Origin: [Pantoea] beijingensis | GTDB taxonomy: Bacteria; Pseudomonadota; Gammaproteobacteria; Enterobacterales; Enterobacteriaceae | DNA length: 64,000 bases | NCBI RefSeq assembly: GCF_022647505.1 | Contig: NZ_CP071409.1 | Location: forward strand, 744,001-808,000 | Direction: 5' to 3' | Part shown: positions 48,960 to 59,362 of the stretch, in pieces | How positions within the stretch are numbered: position 1 is the stretch's first letter | Layout of the letters: the number at the start of each line of letters is the position of its first letter | Position numbers and translations under genes: made by a program | Notes under the pieces: model-generated | Database searches by the model: none | Seen by the model: the letters and a program-made list of their open reading frames with translations, nothing else | What the model was told of the DNA's origin: nothing

Positions 48960-50123
48960 ATGTCTGTAATTAAGATGACCGATCTGGATCTTGCTGGTAA
49001 ACGTGTTCTGATCCGTGCGGATTTAAACGTGCCAGTCAAAGAAGGGAAAGTGACGTCGGATGCACGTATCCGTGCTTCTTTGCCCACAATCGAAAAGGCT
49101 TTGCAGCAGGGCGCTAAAGTGATGGTGACATCTCACCTGGGACGCCCAGTTGAAGGTGAATATAGCGAAGAGTTTTCTCTGTTGCCTGTGGTTAATTACC
49201 TGAAAGATAAATTAGGTGCAGATAACGTTTCTTTGGCGAAAGATTACCTGGACGGTGTTGAACTGACCGCTGGTAAGCTGGTTGTGCTGGAAAACGTGCG
49301 TTTTAACAAGGGTGAGAAAAAAGACGACGAAGCCCTCTCCAGGAAATACGCTGCGCTGTGCGATGTATTCGTGATGGATGCCTTTGGTACCGCGCACCGC
49401 GCACAGGCTTCAACTCACGGTGTTGGCAAGTTTGCTCCGGTTGCCTGTGCTGGCCCGCTGCTGTCAGCAGAGCTGGAAGCCCTGGGTAAAGCATTGAAAA
49501 CCCCTGCACGTCCAATGGTTGCCGTGGTGGGGGGCTCTAAAGTGTCCACTAAATTTGATGTGTTGCAATCGCTGGTCAATATCGCTGATACCGTTATCGT
49601 TGGCGGCGGCATTGCGAATACATTTGTTGCTATCGACAACAACGTCGGTAAATCTCTGTATGAACCGGATTTTGTGGCGGCGGCGAAAAAGCTGCGTGAT
49701 GAGCATGGTATTCCCGTACCAACTGATTCTCGCGTAGGTACGGAATTCTCTGAAACAGCCCCGGCAACGGTGAAAAAGGTTTCTGAAGTTGCAGACGATG
49801 AAGAGATCATGGACTTCGGTGACGACACCGCGCTGGCTATGGCGAAATTGCTGAAAGAAGCAAAAACCATTCTATGGAATGGCCCGGTTGGCGTATTTGA
49901 GTTCCCTAATTTCCGTAAAGGTACTGAAATCATTGCCAATGCTATCGCCGACAGCGAAGCATTTTCCATTGCCGGTGGCGGTGATACGCTGGCGGCGATC
50001 GATCTGTTTGGTATCGAAGATAAAATCTCCTACATCTCAACCGGCGGCGGTGCCTTCCTTGAGTTTGTAGAAGGTAAAGTCTTACCAGCGGTTGCCATGC
50101 TGGAAGAGCGTGCAAAGCAGTAA
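48960..50123 (+). CDS. pgk: Phosphoglycerate kinase Pgk
   Basis: Glycolytic kinase producing ATP from 1,3-bisphosphoglycerate. The 387 residues include [25 protein letters not shown] (phosphoglycerate site), [10 protein letters not shown] and the nucleotide segment [13 protein letters not shown]. Epd lies 51 bp upstream and fbaA 122 bp downstream, the conserved enterobacterial order. Confidence 0.98.
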   Translation: MSVIKMTDLDLAGKRVLIRADLNVPVKEGKVTSDARIRASLPTIEKALQQGAKVMVTSHLGRPVEGEYSEEFSLLPVVNYLKDKLGADNVSLAKDYLDGVELTAGKLVVLENVRFNKGEKKDDEALSRKYAALCDVFVMDAFGTAHRAQASTHGVGKFAPVACAGPLLSAELEALGKALKTPARPMVAVVGGSKVSTKFDVLQSLVNIADTVIVGGGIANTFVAIDNNVGKSLYEPDFVAAAKKLRDEHGIPVPTDSRVGTEFSETAPATVKKVSEVADDEEIMDFGDDTALAMAKLLKEAKTILWNGPVGVFEFPNFRKGTEIIANAIADSEAFSIAGGGDTLAAIDLFGIEDKISYISTGGGAFLEFVEGKVLPAVAMLEERAKQ

Positions 50124-50245
50124 GTCACTTTTGAGGCGGGGCAGTTTTCCCGCTATCACGCTTGTCCTCGCCTGTCGAGGTAAGCTGAACCGACTTCTTT
50201 TTCCCGTTGCCGAAAGGTGAGGGCCAATGAAACAGGACAAAAAGC

Positions 50246-51325
50246 ATGTCTAAAATTTTTGATTTCGTAAAACCTGGCGTTGTCACCGGTGATGATGTTC
50301 AGAAAATTTTTAAAATCGCGAAAGAAAACAAATTCGCTCTGCCAGCGGTAAACTGCGTGGGTACCGATTCCATTAACGCAGTGTTGGAAACGGCTGCGAA
50401 AGTGAAAGCGCCGGTTATTATTCAGTTCTCTAACGGCGGTGCCGCATTTATCGCTGGTAAAGGCCTGAAATCTGATAAGCCGCAGGCAGCGGCTATCCTG
50501 GGAGCTATCTCAGGTGCGCATCACGTACATCAGATGGCTGAACACTATGGCGTTCCCGTCATTCTGCACACTGACCACTGCGCGAAAAAATTGCTGCCGT
50601 GGATCGACGGTCTGCTGGATGCCGGTGAAGCGCATTTTGCCAAAACCGGTAAGCCGCTGTTCTCTTCTCATATGATCGACCTGTCAGAAGAGTCACTGGA
50701 AGAAAATATCGAAATCTGTAGTAACTATCTGGCACGCATGGCGAAAATCAACATGACGCTGGAAATCGAACTGGGTTGCACCGGTGGTGAAGAAGATGGC
50801 GTAGATAACAGCCATATGGACAGCTCTGCGTTGTACACCCAACCGGAAGACGTTGACTATGCGTATGAAAAACTGAACGCTATTAGTCCACGTTTCACCA
50901 TTGCCGCATCATTCGGCAACGTACACGGTGTTTACAAGCCTGGTAACGTGCAACTGACGCCAAAAATTCTGCATAACTCCCAGGAATTTGTCAGCAAGAA
51001 GCATGGCTTGCCGCATAACTCGCTGGATTTCGTTTTCCACGGTGGTTCCGGTTCTTCTGCTGCTGAGATTGAAGAATCTATCAGCTACGGTGTGATCAAA
51101 ATGAATATCGATACCGATACTCAATGGGCAACCTGGGACGGTATCCTGCAGTATTACAAAAAGAACGAAGGTTATCTGCAAGCACAACTGGGCAACCCGG
51201 AAGGCGAAGATAAACCGAATAAGAAATACTACGATCCACGCGTTTGGTTGCGTTCAGCTCAGGCTTCAATGATTGTGCGCCTGGAGCAAGCATTCAAAGA
51301 ATTGAATGCGGTAGACGTGCTTTAA
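50246..51325 (+). CDS. fbaA: Class II fructose-bisphosphate aldolase FbaA
   Basis: Zinc-dependent aldolase of glycolysis and gluconeogenesis. LHTDHCAKKLLPWID holds the zinc His and catalytic Asp, LEIELGCTGGEEDGVDNS the catalytic loop, and FHGGSGSSAAEIEE binds phosphate. The 359-residue length is that of E. coli. Its terminator follows directly. Confidence 0.98.
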   Translation: MSKIFDFVKPGVVTGDDVQKIFKIAKENKFALPAVNCVGTDSINAVLETAAKVKAPVIIQFSNGGAAFIAGKGLKSDKPQAAAILGAISGAHHVHQMAEHYGVPVILHTDHCAKKLLPWIDGLLDAGEAHFAKTGKPLFSSHMIDLSEESLEENIEICSNYLARMAKINMTLEIELGCTGGEEDGVDNSHMDSSALYTQPEDVDYAYEKLNAISPRFTIAASFGNVHGVYKPGNVQLTPKILHNSQEFVSKKHGLPHNSLDFVFHGGSGSSAAEIEESISYGVIKMNIDTDTQWATWDGILQYYKKNEGYLQAQLGNPEGEDKPNKKYYDPRVWLRSAQASMIVRLEQAFKELNAVDVL

Positions 51326-51337
51326 TCTCGTGATGTG

Positions 51338-51366
51338 CAAAAAAGGCCCTTCGGGGCCTTTTTTTA
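51338..51366 (+). terminator. Terminator of fbaA
   Basis: AAAAAAGGCCC-TTCG-GGGCCTTTTTTT, a tetraloop stem with flanking A and T runs 12 bp after the stop. Confidence 0.92.
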
Positions 51367-51395
51367 TCAAGTAGTGTCGCTGGCACGAGCTTTTA

Positions 51396-52301
51396 TCACT
51401 TCAGATTACGATTACGAATCATCTCTGTGAGTTGCTTAAGCCCGGGATGAACCTGCCTGCGACTGGGGTAATACATCACAATGGGTTCACCCAGCGTTGC
51501 CCATTCAGGCATTACGACCTCCAGTTCCCCGCGTGCGATAAACGGTTGTGCGTATAGCTCTAAACAATACGCAAGGCCGACTCCCCCCAGCGCAGCATCA
51601 ATCACCATATCAGTTTCATTAACCGTCAGTGAACCAGGAACGTCTAACTGGCACGCATTACTGCCATTGCCTAACTCCCACTTATAAATAACCTCATCGC
51701 CTATGCGCATGCGAACACAGTCATGGTTAAGCAGGTCGGCTGGCGTATTCGGCCGGCCGCGTCGGCGTAAATAGTCCGGGGAGGCGACGATGACCCACTT
51801 AAGTTTCTTTGTCAGCGGCATCGCGATCATATCGCGCGGTACGCTTTCACCGTAACGGACGCCAGCGTCATACCCGCTACTGACGATGTCGACCAACTTA
51901 TCTTCGACGGTGATTTCCAGCTGTACTTTTGGGTATGCCGCCGTATACTGCGCCAGAATCGGGCCAAAAAGCAGGCGTGATGCATCCCGCGGGATATTAA
52001 TACGCAATCGCCCTACCGGGGATTCGCGGTACTGTTCCAGCCGGGCTAGTGCGCTATTAATAAAGTTGAAACCCGTCTCCAAATGTTCTACCAGTGCCAA
52101 ACCGGCTTCGGTAGGAGCAACCGACCGGCTCGAACGGTTAAGTAACTTCACGCCGAGTCGCTCTTCCAGCCCGCGAATGGCATGGCTCACTGCCGAGGTG
52201 GAAACCCCCAGCTCCGCCGCCGCTAGCCTGAAGCTTTTCCGTCGACACACGGCGGTAAATACGTTCAAATCCGCTAACTCACTGCGCGTCAGTGAAGGCA
52301 T
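51396..52301 (-). CDS. LysR-type transcriptional regulator
   Basis: A 301-residue regulator. The N-terminal winged helix shows SFRLAAAELGVSTSAVSHAI, and the substrate-binding domain starts near residue 90 (RLRINIPRDASRLLFGP). The divergent aldo-keto reductase gene is its likely target: the 143-bp gap carries a palindrome (52382-52398). The inducer is unknown. This gene set is an insertion between fbaA and mscS relative to E. coli. Confidence 0.92.
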   Translation of the reverse strand: MPSLTRSELADLNVFTAVCRRKSFRLAAAELGVSTSAVSHAIRGLEERLGVKLLNRSSRSVAPTEAGLALVEHLETGFNFINSALARLEQYRESPVGRLRINIPRDASRLLFGPILAQYTAAYPKVQLEITVEDKLVDIVSSGYDAGVRYGESVPRDMIAMPLTKKLKWVIVASPDYLRRRGRPNTPADLLNHDCVRMRIGDEVIYKWELGNGSNACQLDVPGSLTVNETDMVIDAALGGVGLAYCLELYAQPFIARGELEVVMPEWATLGEPIVMYYPSRRQVHPGLKQLTEMIRNRNLK

Positions 52302-52381
52302 GTCCTACTTACTCCCCATAGCGTCGATGCCCCTTTCGCCGTCATAGCGTGGGGGGTAAATGCGTAATATCTCAAGGGACC

Positions 52382-52398
52382 GTTGAAAATAGTTCAAC
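52382..52398. promoter_or_regulatory. Candidate LysR-type operator overlapping AKR promoter
   Basis: GTTGAA-AATAG-TTCAAC is a perfect inverted repeat with the T-N11-A frame of LysR sites. A TATACT (-10) lies at 52410-52415, so the repeat is near the -35 position, as for an activator. Confidence 0.55.
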
Positions 52399-52444
52399 GA
52401 TAGATGAGGTATACTCTACCTTAAACCCTCCCGGAGCATAATAT

Positions 52445-53437
52445 ATGACTATTGAAACCCTTCAGATTCCAGGTATTCCTCAGCCAGTATCCCGAATTGC
52501 ATTAGGAACATGGGCCATTGGTGGTTCGATGTGGGGCGGAGCGGATGATGGACAGTCGATCGCAACCCTGCGTCAGGCAGTTGATCAGGGAATTAACCTG
52601 ATTGATACCGCACCGGTATATGGATTAGGGCACTCTGAATCTGTGGTCGGTAAAGCGCTGGAAGGTATTCGCGAGCGCGTAGTGATTGCCACTAAAGTGA
52701 CACTGGACTGGGATAAGGACGGTAAGATCGTGCGTAATTCTTCTCCGGCACGTATTCGTGCAGAGGTAGAAGATTCACTGCGCAGGTTGCGCACTGATTA
52801 TATCGATCTCTATCAGGTGCACTGGCCTGATCCGCTGGTGGCGATTGAGGAAACTGCCGCCGAGATGGAAAAATTAAAGCAGGAAGGCAAAATTCTTGCG
52901 ATCGGTGTGAGTAACTACTCGCTTGAGCAAATGGAGAAGTTCCGTTCTGCTGCATCGCTAGCCACGTTACAACCGCCATATAACCTGTTTGAACGTGATG
53001 CAGAGAACGACCTGTTTGCTTATGCCCAACAGCATCAGTTGGTCGTGCTGGCATATGGTGCCCTGTGTCGTGGCCTGCTTTCTGGCCGTATGCAGCAGGA
53101 TACCACCTTCGATAACGATGACTTGCGTAGCTTCGATCCTAAATTCCAGGCACCCCATTTTGGACATTACCTTGCCGCGGTTGAAGAGCTGAAGCAGCTA
53201 GCTCATGAACGTTACGGGAAAAGTATTCTGGCCCTTGCAATTCGCTGGGTATTGGATAATGGCCCGACCATCGCGTTGTGGGGCGCCCGTCGTCCGGAAC
53301 AGCTCCAGGGCGTTAATGATGCTTTTGGCTGGCGTTTGACGGCGCAGGATATGGCGGATATTGACGCGATTCTGACTCGTCATATTCCTCAGCCGATTGG
53401 ACCAGAATTTATGGCACCACCGGTACGTAAGAACTGA
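52445..53437 (+). CDS. Aldo/keto reductase
   Basis: A 330-residue NADPH-dependent reductase of the AKR superfamily. ALGTWAIGGSMWG opens the barrel, INLIDTAPVYGLGHSE carries the catalytic Asp/Tyr, VIATKVTLDW the Lys, and YIDLYQVHWPD the His. Substrate unknown; close in type to the Tas/YhdN-like group. It is divergent from the LysR gene and upstream of an MFS transporter; a strong terminator separates them. Confidence 0.92.
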   Translation: MTIETLQIPGIPQPVSRIALGTWAIGGSMWGGADDGQSIATLRQAVDQGINLIDTAPVYGLGHSESVVGKALEGIRERVVIATKVTLDWDKDGKIVRNSSPARIRAEVEDSLRRLRTDYIDLYQVHWPDPLVAIEETAAEMEKLKQEGKILAIGVSNYSLEQMEKFRSAASLATLQPPYNLFERDAENDLFAYAQQHQLVVLAYGALCRGLLSGRMQQDTTFDNDDLRSFDPKFQAPHFGHYLAAVEELKQLAHERYGKSILALAIRWVLDNGPTIALWGARRPEQLQGVNDAFGWRLTAQDMADIDAILTRHIPQPIGPEFMAPPVRKN

Positions 53438-53472
53438 TTATTTAACGATTATCTACCCTTATTACCTGCATA

Positions 53473-53507
53473 AACCGGGGCGTTCGCAGCAGAACACCCC
53501 GGTTTTT
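53473..53507 (+). terminator. Terminator after aldo/keto reductase
   Basis: AACCGGGGcGTTC pairs with GAACaCCCCGGTT around GCAGCA (one internal mismatch) and a T run follows. It suggests the MFS gene has its own promoter. Confidence 0.85.
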
Positions 53508-53537
53508 CGTTCGTATACTTTTAACTGAAACATACTT

Positions 53538-54758
53538 ATGACATTGACTGAACAACAACTCTCGCCGGATGAACCGGTTCTTGATCAATCTACGGACAGC
53601 TATCAGCCGGGTTATCGTAAAGCGCTGTTTGCCTTGGGGATGGGGGGATTTGCGATTGGTACCGGCGAATTTGTCATTATGGGGCTACTCCCCGATGCGG
53701 CAAAAGGACTTAATATCAGCATACCCGATGCCGGACACTTAATTAGCATCTATGCGTTGGGTGTTGTTATTGGTGCTCCCCTGCTGGCGGTACTGGGCGC
53801 ACGCTGGCCTCGCCGCAACTTTTTGATGATCCTGATGGGATTGTTCTCCATTGGTAATTTACTCAGCAGCTATGCGCCAACGTTTATGACGATGGCGGCC
53901 GCCCGTTTTATGGCGGGCTTTCCGCACGGCGCTTTTTTCGGCGTAGCTGCATTGGTGGCAGCCAGTCTGGTCGATCGGCGGCGGCGTACTCAAGCCGTTG
54001 CGATGGTGTTGATGGGATTGACGGTTGCCACACTGCTGGGTGTACCGATGGTGGCGGCGATTGGCCAATTGTTTGGCTGGCGTTCGGCTTTTGCCATTGT
54101 TGGCGCACTCGGCGTGCTGACGATGTTGCTGGTGTATCTGTGGGTGCCCTATCAACCGGGAGATAAGTCGGCCAGTCCGCTGCGTGAATTGTCTGCGTTT
54201 AAACGCAAACAGGTATTGCTGACGTTGGGGATTGGTGCCATCGGAACCGGCGGCCTGTTTTCTGTTTTCAGCTATGTGAAGCCCGCCATGCTGGAACTGG
54301 CTCATTTACCGGAAAGTCTTATTCCCGTGGTTCTGGCACTTTTTGGCGTGGGCATGATTAGTGGCAACATTATCGGCGCGAAGTTGGGCGATCGGGCAAT
54401 GGAGCCGACTATCCGCCGGGTGCTTATTTGGGCTGCGTTAATTCTGGGGGCTTACACCTTTACCGCACATAGCGCGTGGATAGGGCCGATAAATATTCTG
54501 CTGATTGGCACTATCGTTGCGCTCTCTGCGGTATTACAGACGCGTTTAATGGATGTTGCCGGAGATGCACAAACGCTGGCGGCAGCAATGAACCACTCCG
54601 CATTTAATGTTGCCAACGCATTGGGAGCATGGTTGGGGGGGATCACCATCTCTGCCGGTATGGGCTGGTCCTCGACCGGTTGGGTTGGCGCATTGCTGGC
54701 GATAGGTGGGTTGCTTATTCATGGATGGGCGTTAGCCGACAGCCGTAAGCAACGTTAA
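53538..54758 (+). CDS. MFS transporter, DHA1 (YdhP/arabinose efflux-like)
   Basis: A 406-residue membrane protein with twelve predicted helices. FAIGTGEFVIMGLLPDAA is the typical start of the sugar-efflux/AraJ-YdhP group; GARWPRRNF is the loop 2-3 motif A; the loop region 195-225 separates the halves. Expected role is efflux of a sugar or drug; substrate unknown. A GlcG-like gene lies downstream. Confidence 0.92.
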   Translation: MTLTEQQLSPDEPVLDQSTDSYQPGYRKALFALGMGGFAIGTGEFVIMGLLPDAAKGLNISIPDAGHLISIYALGVVIGAPLLAVLGARWPRRNFLMILMGLFSIGNLLSSYAPTFMTMAAARFMAGFPHGAFFGVAALVAASLVDRRRRTQAVAMVLMGLTVATLLGVPMVAAIGQLFGWRSAFAIVGALGVLTMLLVYLWVPYQPGDKSASPLRELSAFKRKQVLLTLGIGAIGTGGLFSVFSYVKPAMLELAHLPESLIPVVLALFGVGMISGNIIGAKLGDRAMEPTIRRVLIWAALILGAYTFTAHSAWIGPINILLIGTIVALSAVLQTRLMDVAGDAQTLAAAMNHSAFNVANALGAWLGGITISAGMGWSSTGWVGALLAIGGLLIHGWALADSRKQR

Positions 54759-54764
54759 GAATCC

Positions 54765-54791
54765 GGGCATCAGCGACTCACGCTGATGCCC
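54765..54791 (+). terminator. Hairpin after the MFS gene
   Basis: GGGCATCAGCG-ACTCA-CGCTGATGCCC is a perfect 11-bp stem seven bases after the stop. No T run follows, so it may be an mRNA 3' stabiliser. Confidence 0.5.
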
Positions 54792-54823
54792 TGTGCTAAT
54801 GATAACAACAGGAATATCAACAG

Positions 54824-55231
54824 GTGAAACTCACGTTAGCGATGGCTGAATCCATTATTGCCGAAGCCAGAGCATTTATTGCGAAGCACAACTATCCGCC
54901 GGTTTGTATCAGCATTCTTGATGATGCCGCGCACCCGTTAGCTTTTATACGGATGGATGGAACATTTCTGGCGACCATCGATATTGCGCAGCGTAAAGCT
55001 AAGACGGCAGCGTTGTTTCAGGACGATAGCCATTGTGTTGGCGCCAATTTTATTCCGGGTGCGCCAGCTTACTCGCTTGAGAACAGCAATGGCGGGTTAA
55101 TAGGAATAGGTGGCGGCGTGGTGATTTATGATAAGCAGCAGCGCTTTCTCGGCGCGATTGGTGTTTCTGGCGCAACGATGGAACAGGATCTGGATATTGC
55201 CCGGGCTGCTGTGAAAGTGGCGCTGTTGTAA
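54824..55231 (+). CDS. GlcG/HbpS family protein
   Basis: A 135-residue protein of the GlcG/HbpS (heme-binding/cob(I)alamin adenosyltransferase-like) family. ALTISSILDDAAHPLAF-like residues and the YSLENSNGGLIGIGGGVVIY and GAIGVSGATMEQD signatures are present. It starts with GTG at 54824 with aggaa upstream. It closes the accessory cassette with LysR, AKR and MFS. Function unknown. Confidence 0.88.
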   Translation: MKLTLAMAESIIAEARAFIAKHNYPPVCISILDDAAHPLAFIRMDGTFLATIDIAQRKAKTAALFQDDSHCVGANFIPGAPAYSLENSNGGLIGIGGGVVIYDKQQRFLGAIGVSGATMEQDLDIARAAVKVALL

Positions 55232-55264
55232 CTTTTTGTCATAAAAAAATATCCGCATCAATAG

Positions 55265-55290
55265 ACAAGCCAGCATTGCCGCTGGCTTGT
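55265..55290 (+). terminator. Terminator after the GlcG-like gene
   Basis: ACAAGCCAGC-ATTGCC-GCTGGCTTGT followed by a short T-rich tail (ttcgtt), about 33 bp past the stop. Confidence 0.65.
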
Positions 55291-55420
55291 TTCGTTACAG
55301 GCCCCCGCCTCATACCGATTTGGCAGTACACCGATTTTTGAGTACGCTTCACCGAGGGTTGTCAGAATTTACTGACAATATGAGGTCATTTCCCGTTGGG
55401 GTTCACTATAGGGTTACTAT

Positions 55421-56314
55421 ATGGAAGATTTAAACGTGGTCGATGGTATTAACAACGCGGGCGGTTGGCTGGTGCGTAACCAGGCGTTGCTGCTCAGTTA
55501 TGTGGTCAATATCGTGGCCGCGATTGTCATTATCGTTATTGGCTTTATTGTGGCGCGCGTAGTTTCGAATGGCATTAACAAGCTGTTAGTCGCGAGAAAG
55601 CTTGATGCAACGGTCGCTGATTTCCTCTCCGCACTGGTTCGTTATGGCATCATTGCTTTTACCCTGATCGCTGCGTTAGGTCGTGTTGGAGTGCAAACAG
55701 CGTCAGTCATCGCCGCGTTGGCAGCCGCCGGTTTTGCGGTTGCTCTTGCACTGCAAGGCTCTATGTCGAACCTGGCCGCAGGGGTTTTATTGGTGACCTT
55801 CCGTCCGTTCCGTACCGGTGAGTATGTCGATCTGGGTGGGGTGAGCGGTACCGTAATCAACGTGCAGATTTTCTCGACTACGCTGCGCAGCGCTGATGGC
55901 TGTATTGTTGTTGTGCCAAACGGCAAAATCATCGCAGGCAATATTATTAACTACTCGCGTGAGCCAGTACGCCGCAATGAGTTCACGATTGGAGTGGCCT
56001 ATGATGCGGATGTGGATGAAGTGAAGCAACTGCTGCTTGATGTGGTGAAAGCCGATGATCGGGTTATTCAGGATCGAGGTATTCTGATTGGGCTGAAAGA
56101 AATGGCACCCTCATCACTAAACTTTGTGGTGTACTGCTGGAGCAAAAGCAGTGACTTGCAAAGCGTTTACTGGGACCTGATGGCCAATTTCAAACGGACC
56201 CTGGACAGTAAAAATATTGGCATCCCTTATCCACAAATGGATGTGCACTTGCATCACAATAAATCCGCTGAACAGACGCCAGCTACACCTGAGATTCCGC
56301 GTACTGAAGCCTAA
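55421..56314 (+). CDS. mscS: Small-conductance mechanosensitive channel MscS
   Basis: Opens under membrane tension on osmotic downshock. The 297 residues show three N-terminal helices, the last one the Gly/Ala-rich pore helix ([20 protein letters not shown]), then the beta domain and a soluble vestibule. The end is longer and more polar than the E. coli protein (286 residues). It precedes argO, with 129 bp between. Confidence 0.96.
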   Translation: MEDLNVVDGINNAGGWLVRNQALLLSYVVNIVAAIVIIVIGFIVARVVSNGINKLLVARKLDATVADFLSALVRYGIIAFTLIAALGRVGVQTASVIAALAAAGFAVALALQGSMSNLAAGVLLVTFRPFRTGEYVDLGGVSGTVINVQIFSTTLRSADGCIVVVPNGKIIAGNIINYSREPVRRNEFTIGVAYDADVDEVKQLLLDVVKADDRVIQDRGILIGLKEMAPSSLNFVVYCWSKSSDLQSVYWDLMANFKRTLDSKNIGIPYPQMDVHLHHNKSAEQTPATPEIPRTEA

Positions 56315-56442
56315 TCATGGCGGGCCAGAATTACATGGTCGGTACATTAGTTTGGTTAATGGTGCATTAAATTTTAAAGTTTCCGCTAATAATTAATTCC
56401 CGGTAAACTCCCCGGCATCGGATTAAATGTCGGGGGCATACT

Positions 56443-57066
56443 GTGTTAATAGTTTATTTTCAAGGCATTATGTTGGGTGCTGCGCTTATCATGCCGCTTG
56501 GACCACAAAATGCGTTTGTCATGAATCAGGGGATAAAGCGGCAGTATCACTTGATGACAGCGAGTCTGTGCACGTTGAGTGATGTCATGCTAATTTGCGC
56601 AGGTATCTTCGGTGGAAGTGCCCTCCTGCATCAGTCACTCCTGTTGCTGAACATTATTACATGGGGTGGGGTGGCGTTTCTATTATGGTACGGCTGGAGC
56701 GCATTACGTGCTGCTGTAAGTGGCGATATTGCGATCGCGGACGAAACGATCCTGATACCAGGACGCTGGCGTATTATTTTCACCATGCTGGCAGTGACCT
56801 GGCTGAACCCGCATGTTTATCTGGACACATTTGTGGTGCTGGGCAGCCTGGGAGGACAACTCCCGGCTGAAGCAAGGCGATGGTTCGCTCTGGGTACGAT
56901 CAGCGCCTCTGCTCTGTGGTTCTTTGGTTTAGCGCTTCTGGCGTCCTGGCTCTCACCACGGCTACGCAGGCATAATGCTCAGCGCATTATAAATATGCTT
57001 GTGGGATTGGTGATGTGGGGGATTGCCGTCCGACTGGCCCTTCAGAGTATTGCTGGGCTTCATTGA
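56443..57066 (+). CDS. argO: Arginine exporter ArgO
   Basis: A 207-residue LysE-family exporter with five to six helices; [20 protein letters not shown] is the family N-terminus, and [15 protein letters not shown] a conserved loop. The start is GTG at 56443, with GGGGG upstream, as in E. coli. Known to be activated by ArgP, whose gene lies about 1.1 kb downstream. Confidence 0.95.
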   Translation: MLIVYFQGIMLGAALIMPLGPQNAFVMNQGIKRQYHLMTASLCTLSDVMLICAGIFGGSALLHQSLLLLNIITWGGVAFLLWYGWSALRAAVSGDIAIADETILIPGRWRIIFTMLAVTWLNPHVYLDTFVVLGSLGGQLPAEARRWFALGTISASALWFFGLALLASWLSPRLRRHNAQRIINMLVGLVMWGIAVRLALQSIAGLH

Positions 57067-57346
57067 TGTAATGGATTATTTGAGTCGGATTACTGGCCTG
57101 CCAACGATATCAGGTAGAGTAAAATCGATGAGTAAAAAGAACTTTTGTCGGAAAGAAAACTCAGAGAAGCACGCATATTGACGTTTAACGTAATTCGCTA
57201 TGCTTGACGTTGCCTGGGTCGGCTGACCGTTTGGAGTATGCCGATGCGGTTAGGCTATCGAAGGGCGAGTAATACACTGAGCTGTATTTGCCGTAGCTGT
57301 TTTCAGAGTAAACAGAATCTTAATATGTCTTCAAGGAGGACCTCAG

Positions 57347-58072
57347 GTGAAATTTAAAGCACTGGCTTTAGCCGCATTAGTGGGGAGCGCAGCATTACCG
57401 TTCGCTGCGCAGGCAGATGAGTTGCCAAATGGGCCGCATGTTGTCACGTCCGGGCAGGCGAGCGTTGATGCTACGCCGGATATTGCGACGCTGTCTATTG
57501 AGGTTAATGTTTCGTCAAAAGATGCAGCAGAAGCCAAAAAACAGGCAGATACGCGGGTGGCTCAGTATTTTGACTTCCTGCAAAAAAATGGCATTGAGAA
57601 AAAAGATATCGATGCAGCCAATTTGCGCACTCAGCCTGAGTATGATTACACCAAAGAAGGGAAATCAATACTTAAAGGTTACCGTGCAGTACGCCAGGTT
57701 GAGGTTACCCTGCGTCAGTTAGATAAATTAAACGATCTGCTGGATGGCGCACTCAAGTCAGGTTTGAATGAAATTGGTTCTGTTGAGTTGGGTGTGGCCA
57801 ACCCGGATGCCTATAAAGATAAGGCGCGTAAAGCGGCTATTGATAATGCAACACAGCAGGCTGCGGTGCTGGCGGAAGGTTTTAATGCGAAGCTGGGCCC
57901 GGTTTACAGTATTCGCTACCACGTAGCGAACTACCAACCGATGCCGATTGCCCGTATGTATAAATCCGCTGATGCAGCGCCCATGGCATCTGCTGCTGAA
58001 ACCTATGAAAAACAGAGCATCCATTTTGACGATAAAGTGGATGTAGTGTTCGAAATCCAGCGTAATCAATAA
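57347..58072 (+). CDS. yggE: YggE family SIMPL-domain periplasmic protein
   Basis: A 241-residue exported protein. The signal is KFKALALAALVGSAALPFAAQA, then a SIMPL domain beginning VVTSGQASVDATPDIATLS. It starts with GTG after AAGGAGGA, an unusually strong site. Reported to reduce oxidative stress; mechanism unclear. It is followed by a terminator shared with argP. Confidence 0.93.
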   Translation: MKFKALALAALVGSAALPFAAQADELPNGPHVVTSGQASVDATPDIATLSIEVNVSSKDAAEAKKQADTRVAQYFDFLQKNGIEKKDIDAANLRTQPEYDYTKEGKSILKGYRAVRQVEVTLRQLDKLNDLLDGALKSGLNEIGSVELGVANPDAYKDKARKAAIDNATQQAAVLAEGFNAKLGPVYSIRYHVANYQPMPIARMYKSADAAPMASAAETYEKQSIHFDDKVDVVFEIQRNQ

Positions 58073-58167
58073 CGCTGCCAGAGCGGGCGGCTGACAAAAT
58101 ATTTTTTCGTCACAAGCCCGCCAGCCCGAGTTGTTTGGGCATTGGCGCCTGCGTTATCTTTTTGCTT

Positions 58168-58192
58168 AAGCCGGGAATTTCCGGCTTTTTTT
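58168..58192 (+). terminator. Terminator of yggE
   Basis: AAGCCGG-GAATTT-CCGGCTTTTTTT. It lies at the end of the convergent argP gene (stop at 58191). Confidence 0.9.
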
Positions 58193-59090
58193 ATGCTGTA
58201 TCCTGGCGGAGTACGCGGTGACCATGTGCTAAGAGGGCATCGGTTACTCTGCGCATCAGACGGCTCTCCGGGGCAAAACGATGCCAGTAAAGCATGCGGC
58301 GCTGCAGCAGACCTGGTGTCAGGTCGATCAGTTCGCCGCTGGCTAACTCTTTTTCTATCTGCAAATGCGGGATCATACAGCAGGTTGACCCCTGGCGTGC
58401 CAGCTGCACGAATGCCTCTGAAGAGTTAACGATATGGCAAGGGACGCTACCGGGAGAAAGGTCAAAATTTTGCTGCAGAAAAGCCTGGTGCATATCATCA
58501 AGGTGGTCGAAAGCAACGGCTGGCGCTTTAAGTAACGCGGAGCGGGTGACCCCGTTTGGGAAATAACGGTCAGCAAAGTCTTTCGAACCAACAAACAAAT
58601 AGTCCAGTGCACCTAAACGATCAACCAGGCAGCTTGGCAGCGGCTGTGGTTGAATACTAACCGCACCAACGACTTCACCACGGCGCAGGCGTTCCTGGGT
58701 GCGGGTTTCATCCTCAACCTGGAGATTAAGCCGTACCGGCGAGTCAGTGAGGACCGTTTTTAGCGCAGGCAGCAGCCATGTAGCAAGGCTGTCGGCGTTG
58801 ACCGCTAGCGACAGCAGTAGCGGCGTAGTCCCACCGTTCTCATCGCCCAGCCACTCTTCTTCCAGTAACTCGACCTGATGTAGTAACGCCAGCAGTTTCT
58901 GTCCCTGTTCGGTTGGCCGTGGCGGTACGGTTCGAACCAGTAGGGGCTGGCCAAACATATTTTCCAGCTGTTTGATCCGCTGTGAAACGGCAGATTGGGT
59001 AATACACAGCTTTTGCGCGGCACGCTCAAAACCGCGTTCGCGAATCACAGAATCCAGCGCCTGAAGCGTTCGATAATCCGGGCGTTTCAT
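58191..59090 (-). CDS. argP: LysR-type regulator ArgP (IciA)
   Basis: Activates argO and other genes in response to arginine and lysine. The 299 residues follow the E. coli protein: [39 protein letters not shown] (helix-turn-helix), and a C-terminal effector domain. In E. coli the methylmalonyl-CoA genes separate argP from yggE; here they are adjacent. Confidence 0.95.
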   Translation of the reverse strand: MKRPDYRTLQALDSVIRERGFERAAQKLCITQSAVSQRIKQLENMFGQPLLVRTVPPRPTEQGQKLLALLHQVELLEEEWLGDENGGTTPLLLSLAVNADSLATWLLPALKTVLTDSPVRLNLQVEDETRTQERLRRGEVVGAVSIQPQPLPSCLVDRLGALDYLFVGSKDFADRYFPNGVTRSALLKAPAVAFDHLDDMHQAFLQQNFDLSPGSVPCHIVNSSEAFVQLARQGSTCCMIPHLQIEKELASGELIDLTPGLLQRRMLYWHRFAPESRLMRRVTDALLAHGHRVLRQDTA

Positions 59091-59291
59091 TAGTTTTTAT
59101 ATCCTCCTTCAGCGATGGTGTCTGCACTATACCTTAAAAAGTTGAAGTTGCATCGGCGCGGGCCGATGGCTGACGCGAAGCGTATTTTCACACAAACCGA
59201 CTTTTCAGAAGAGTGTTTAGCTAAATATGGCGCGCTAATCGCGCATCTGGCCACGTCAGTCGTTTATTCCGGCCCAGATCCTGAAGGATGA

Positions 59292-59318
59292 TGAACCTGC
59301 AACTTGAATTATTTAGGG
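59292..59318. repeat. Short relic of the 121-bp repeat end near rpiA
   Basis: CCTGCAACTTGAATTATTTAGGGTATA resembles the end of the 121-bp units (CCTGCAGTGCGAATTATTTAGGGTAATC). It overlaps the rpiA promoter region. It is probably a decayed end of the same element. Confidence 0.5.
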
Positions 59319-59362
59319 TATATACTAACCACACTTACGTGCAGAACAGGTTTAAAAATACC

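Noticed and set aside
59288..59362. Upstream ATG for RpiA giving 25 extra residues
   Set aside because: The extension falls in the promoter and repeat relic and does not fit the family N-terminus.
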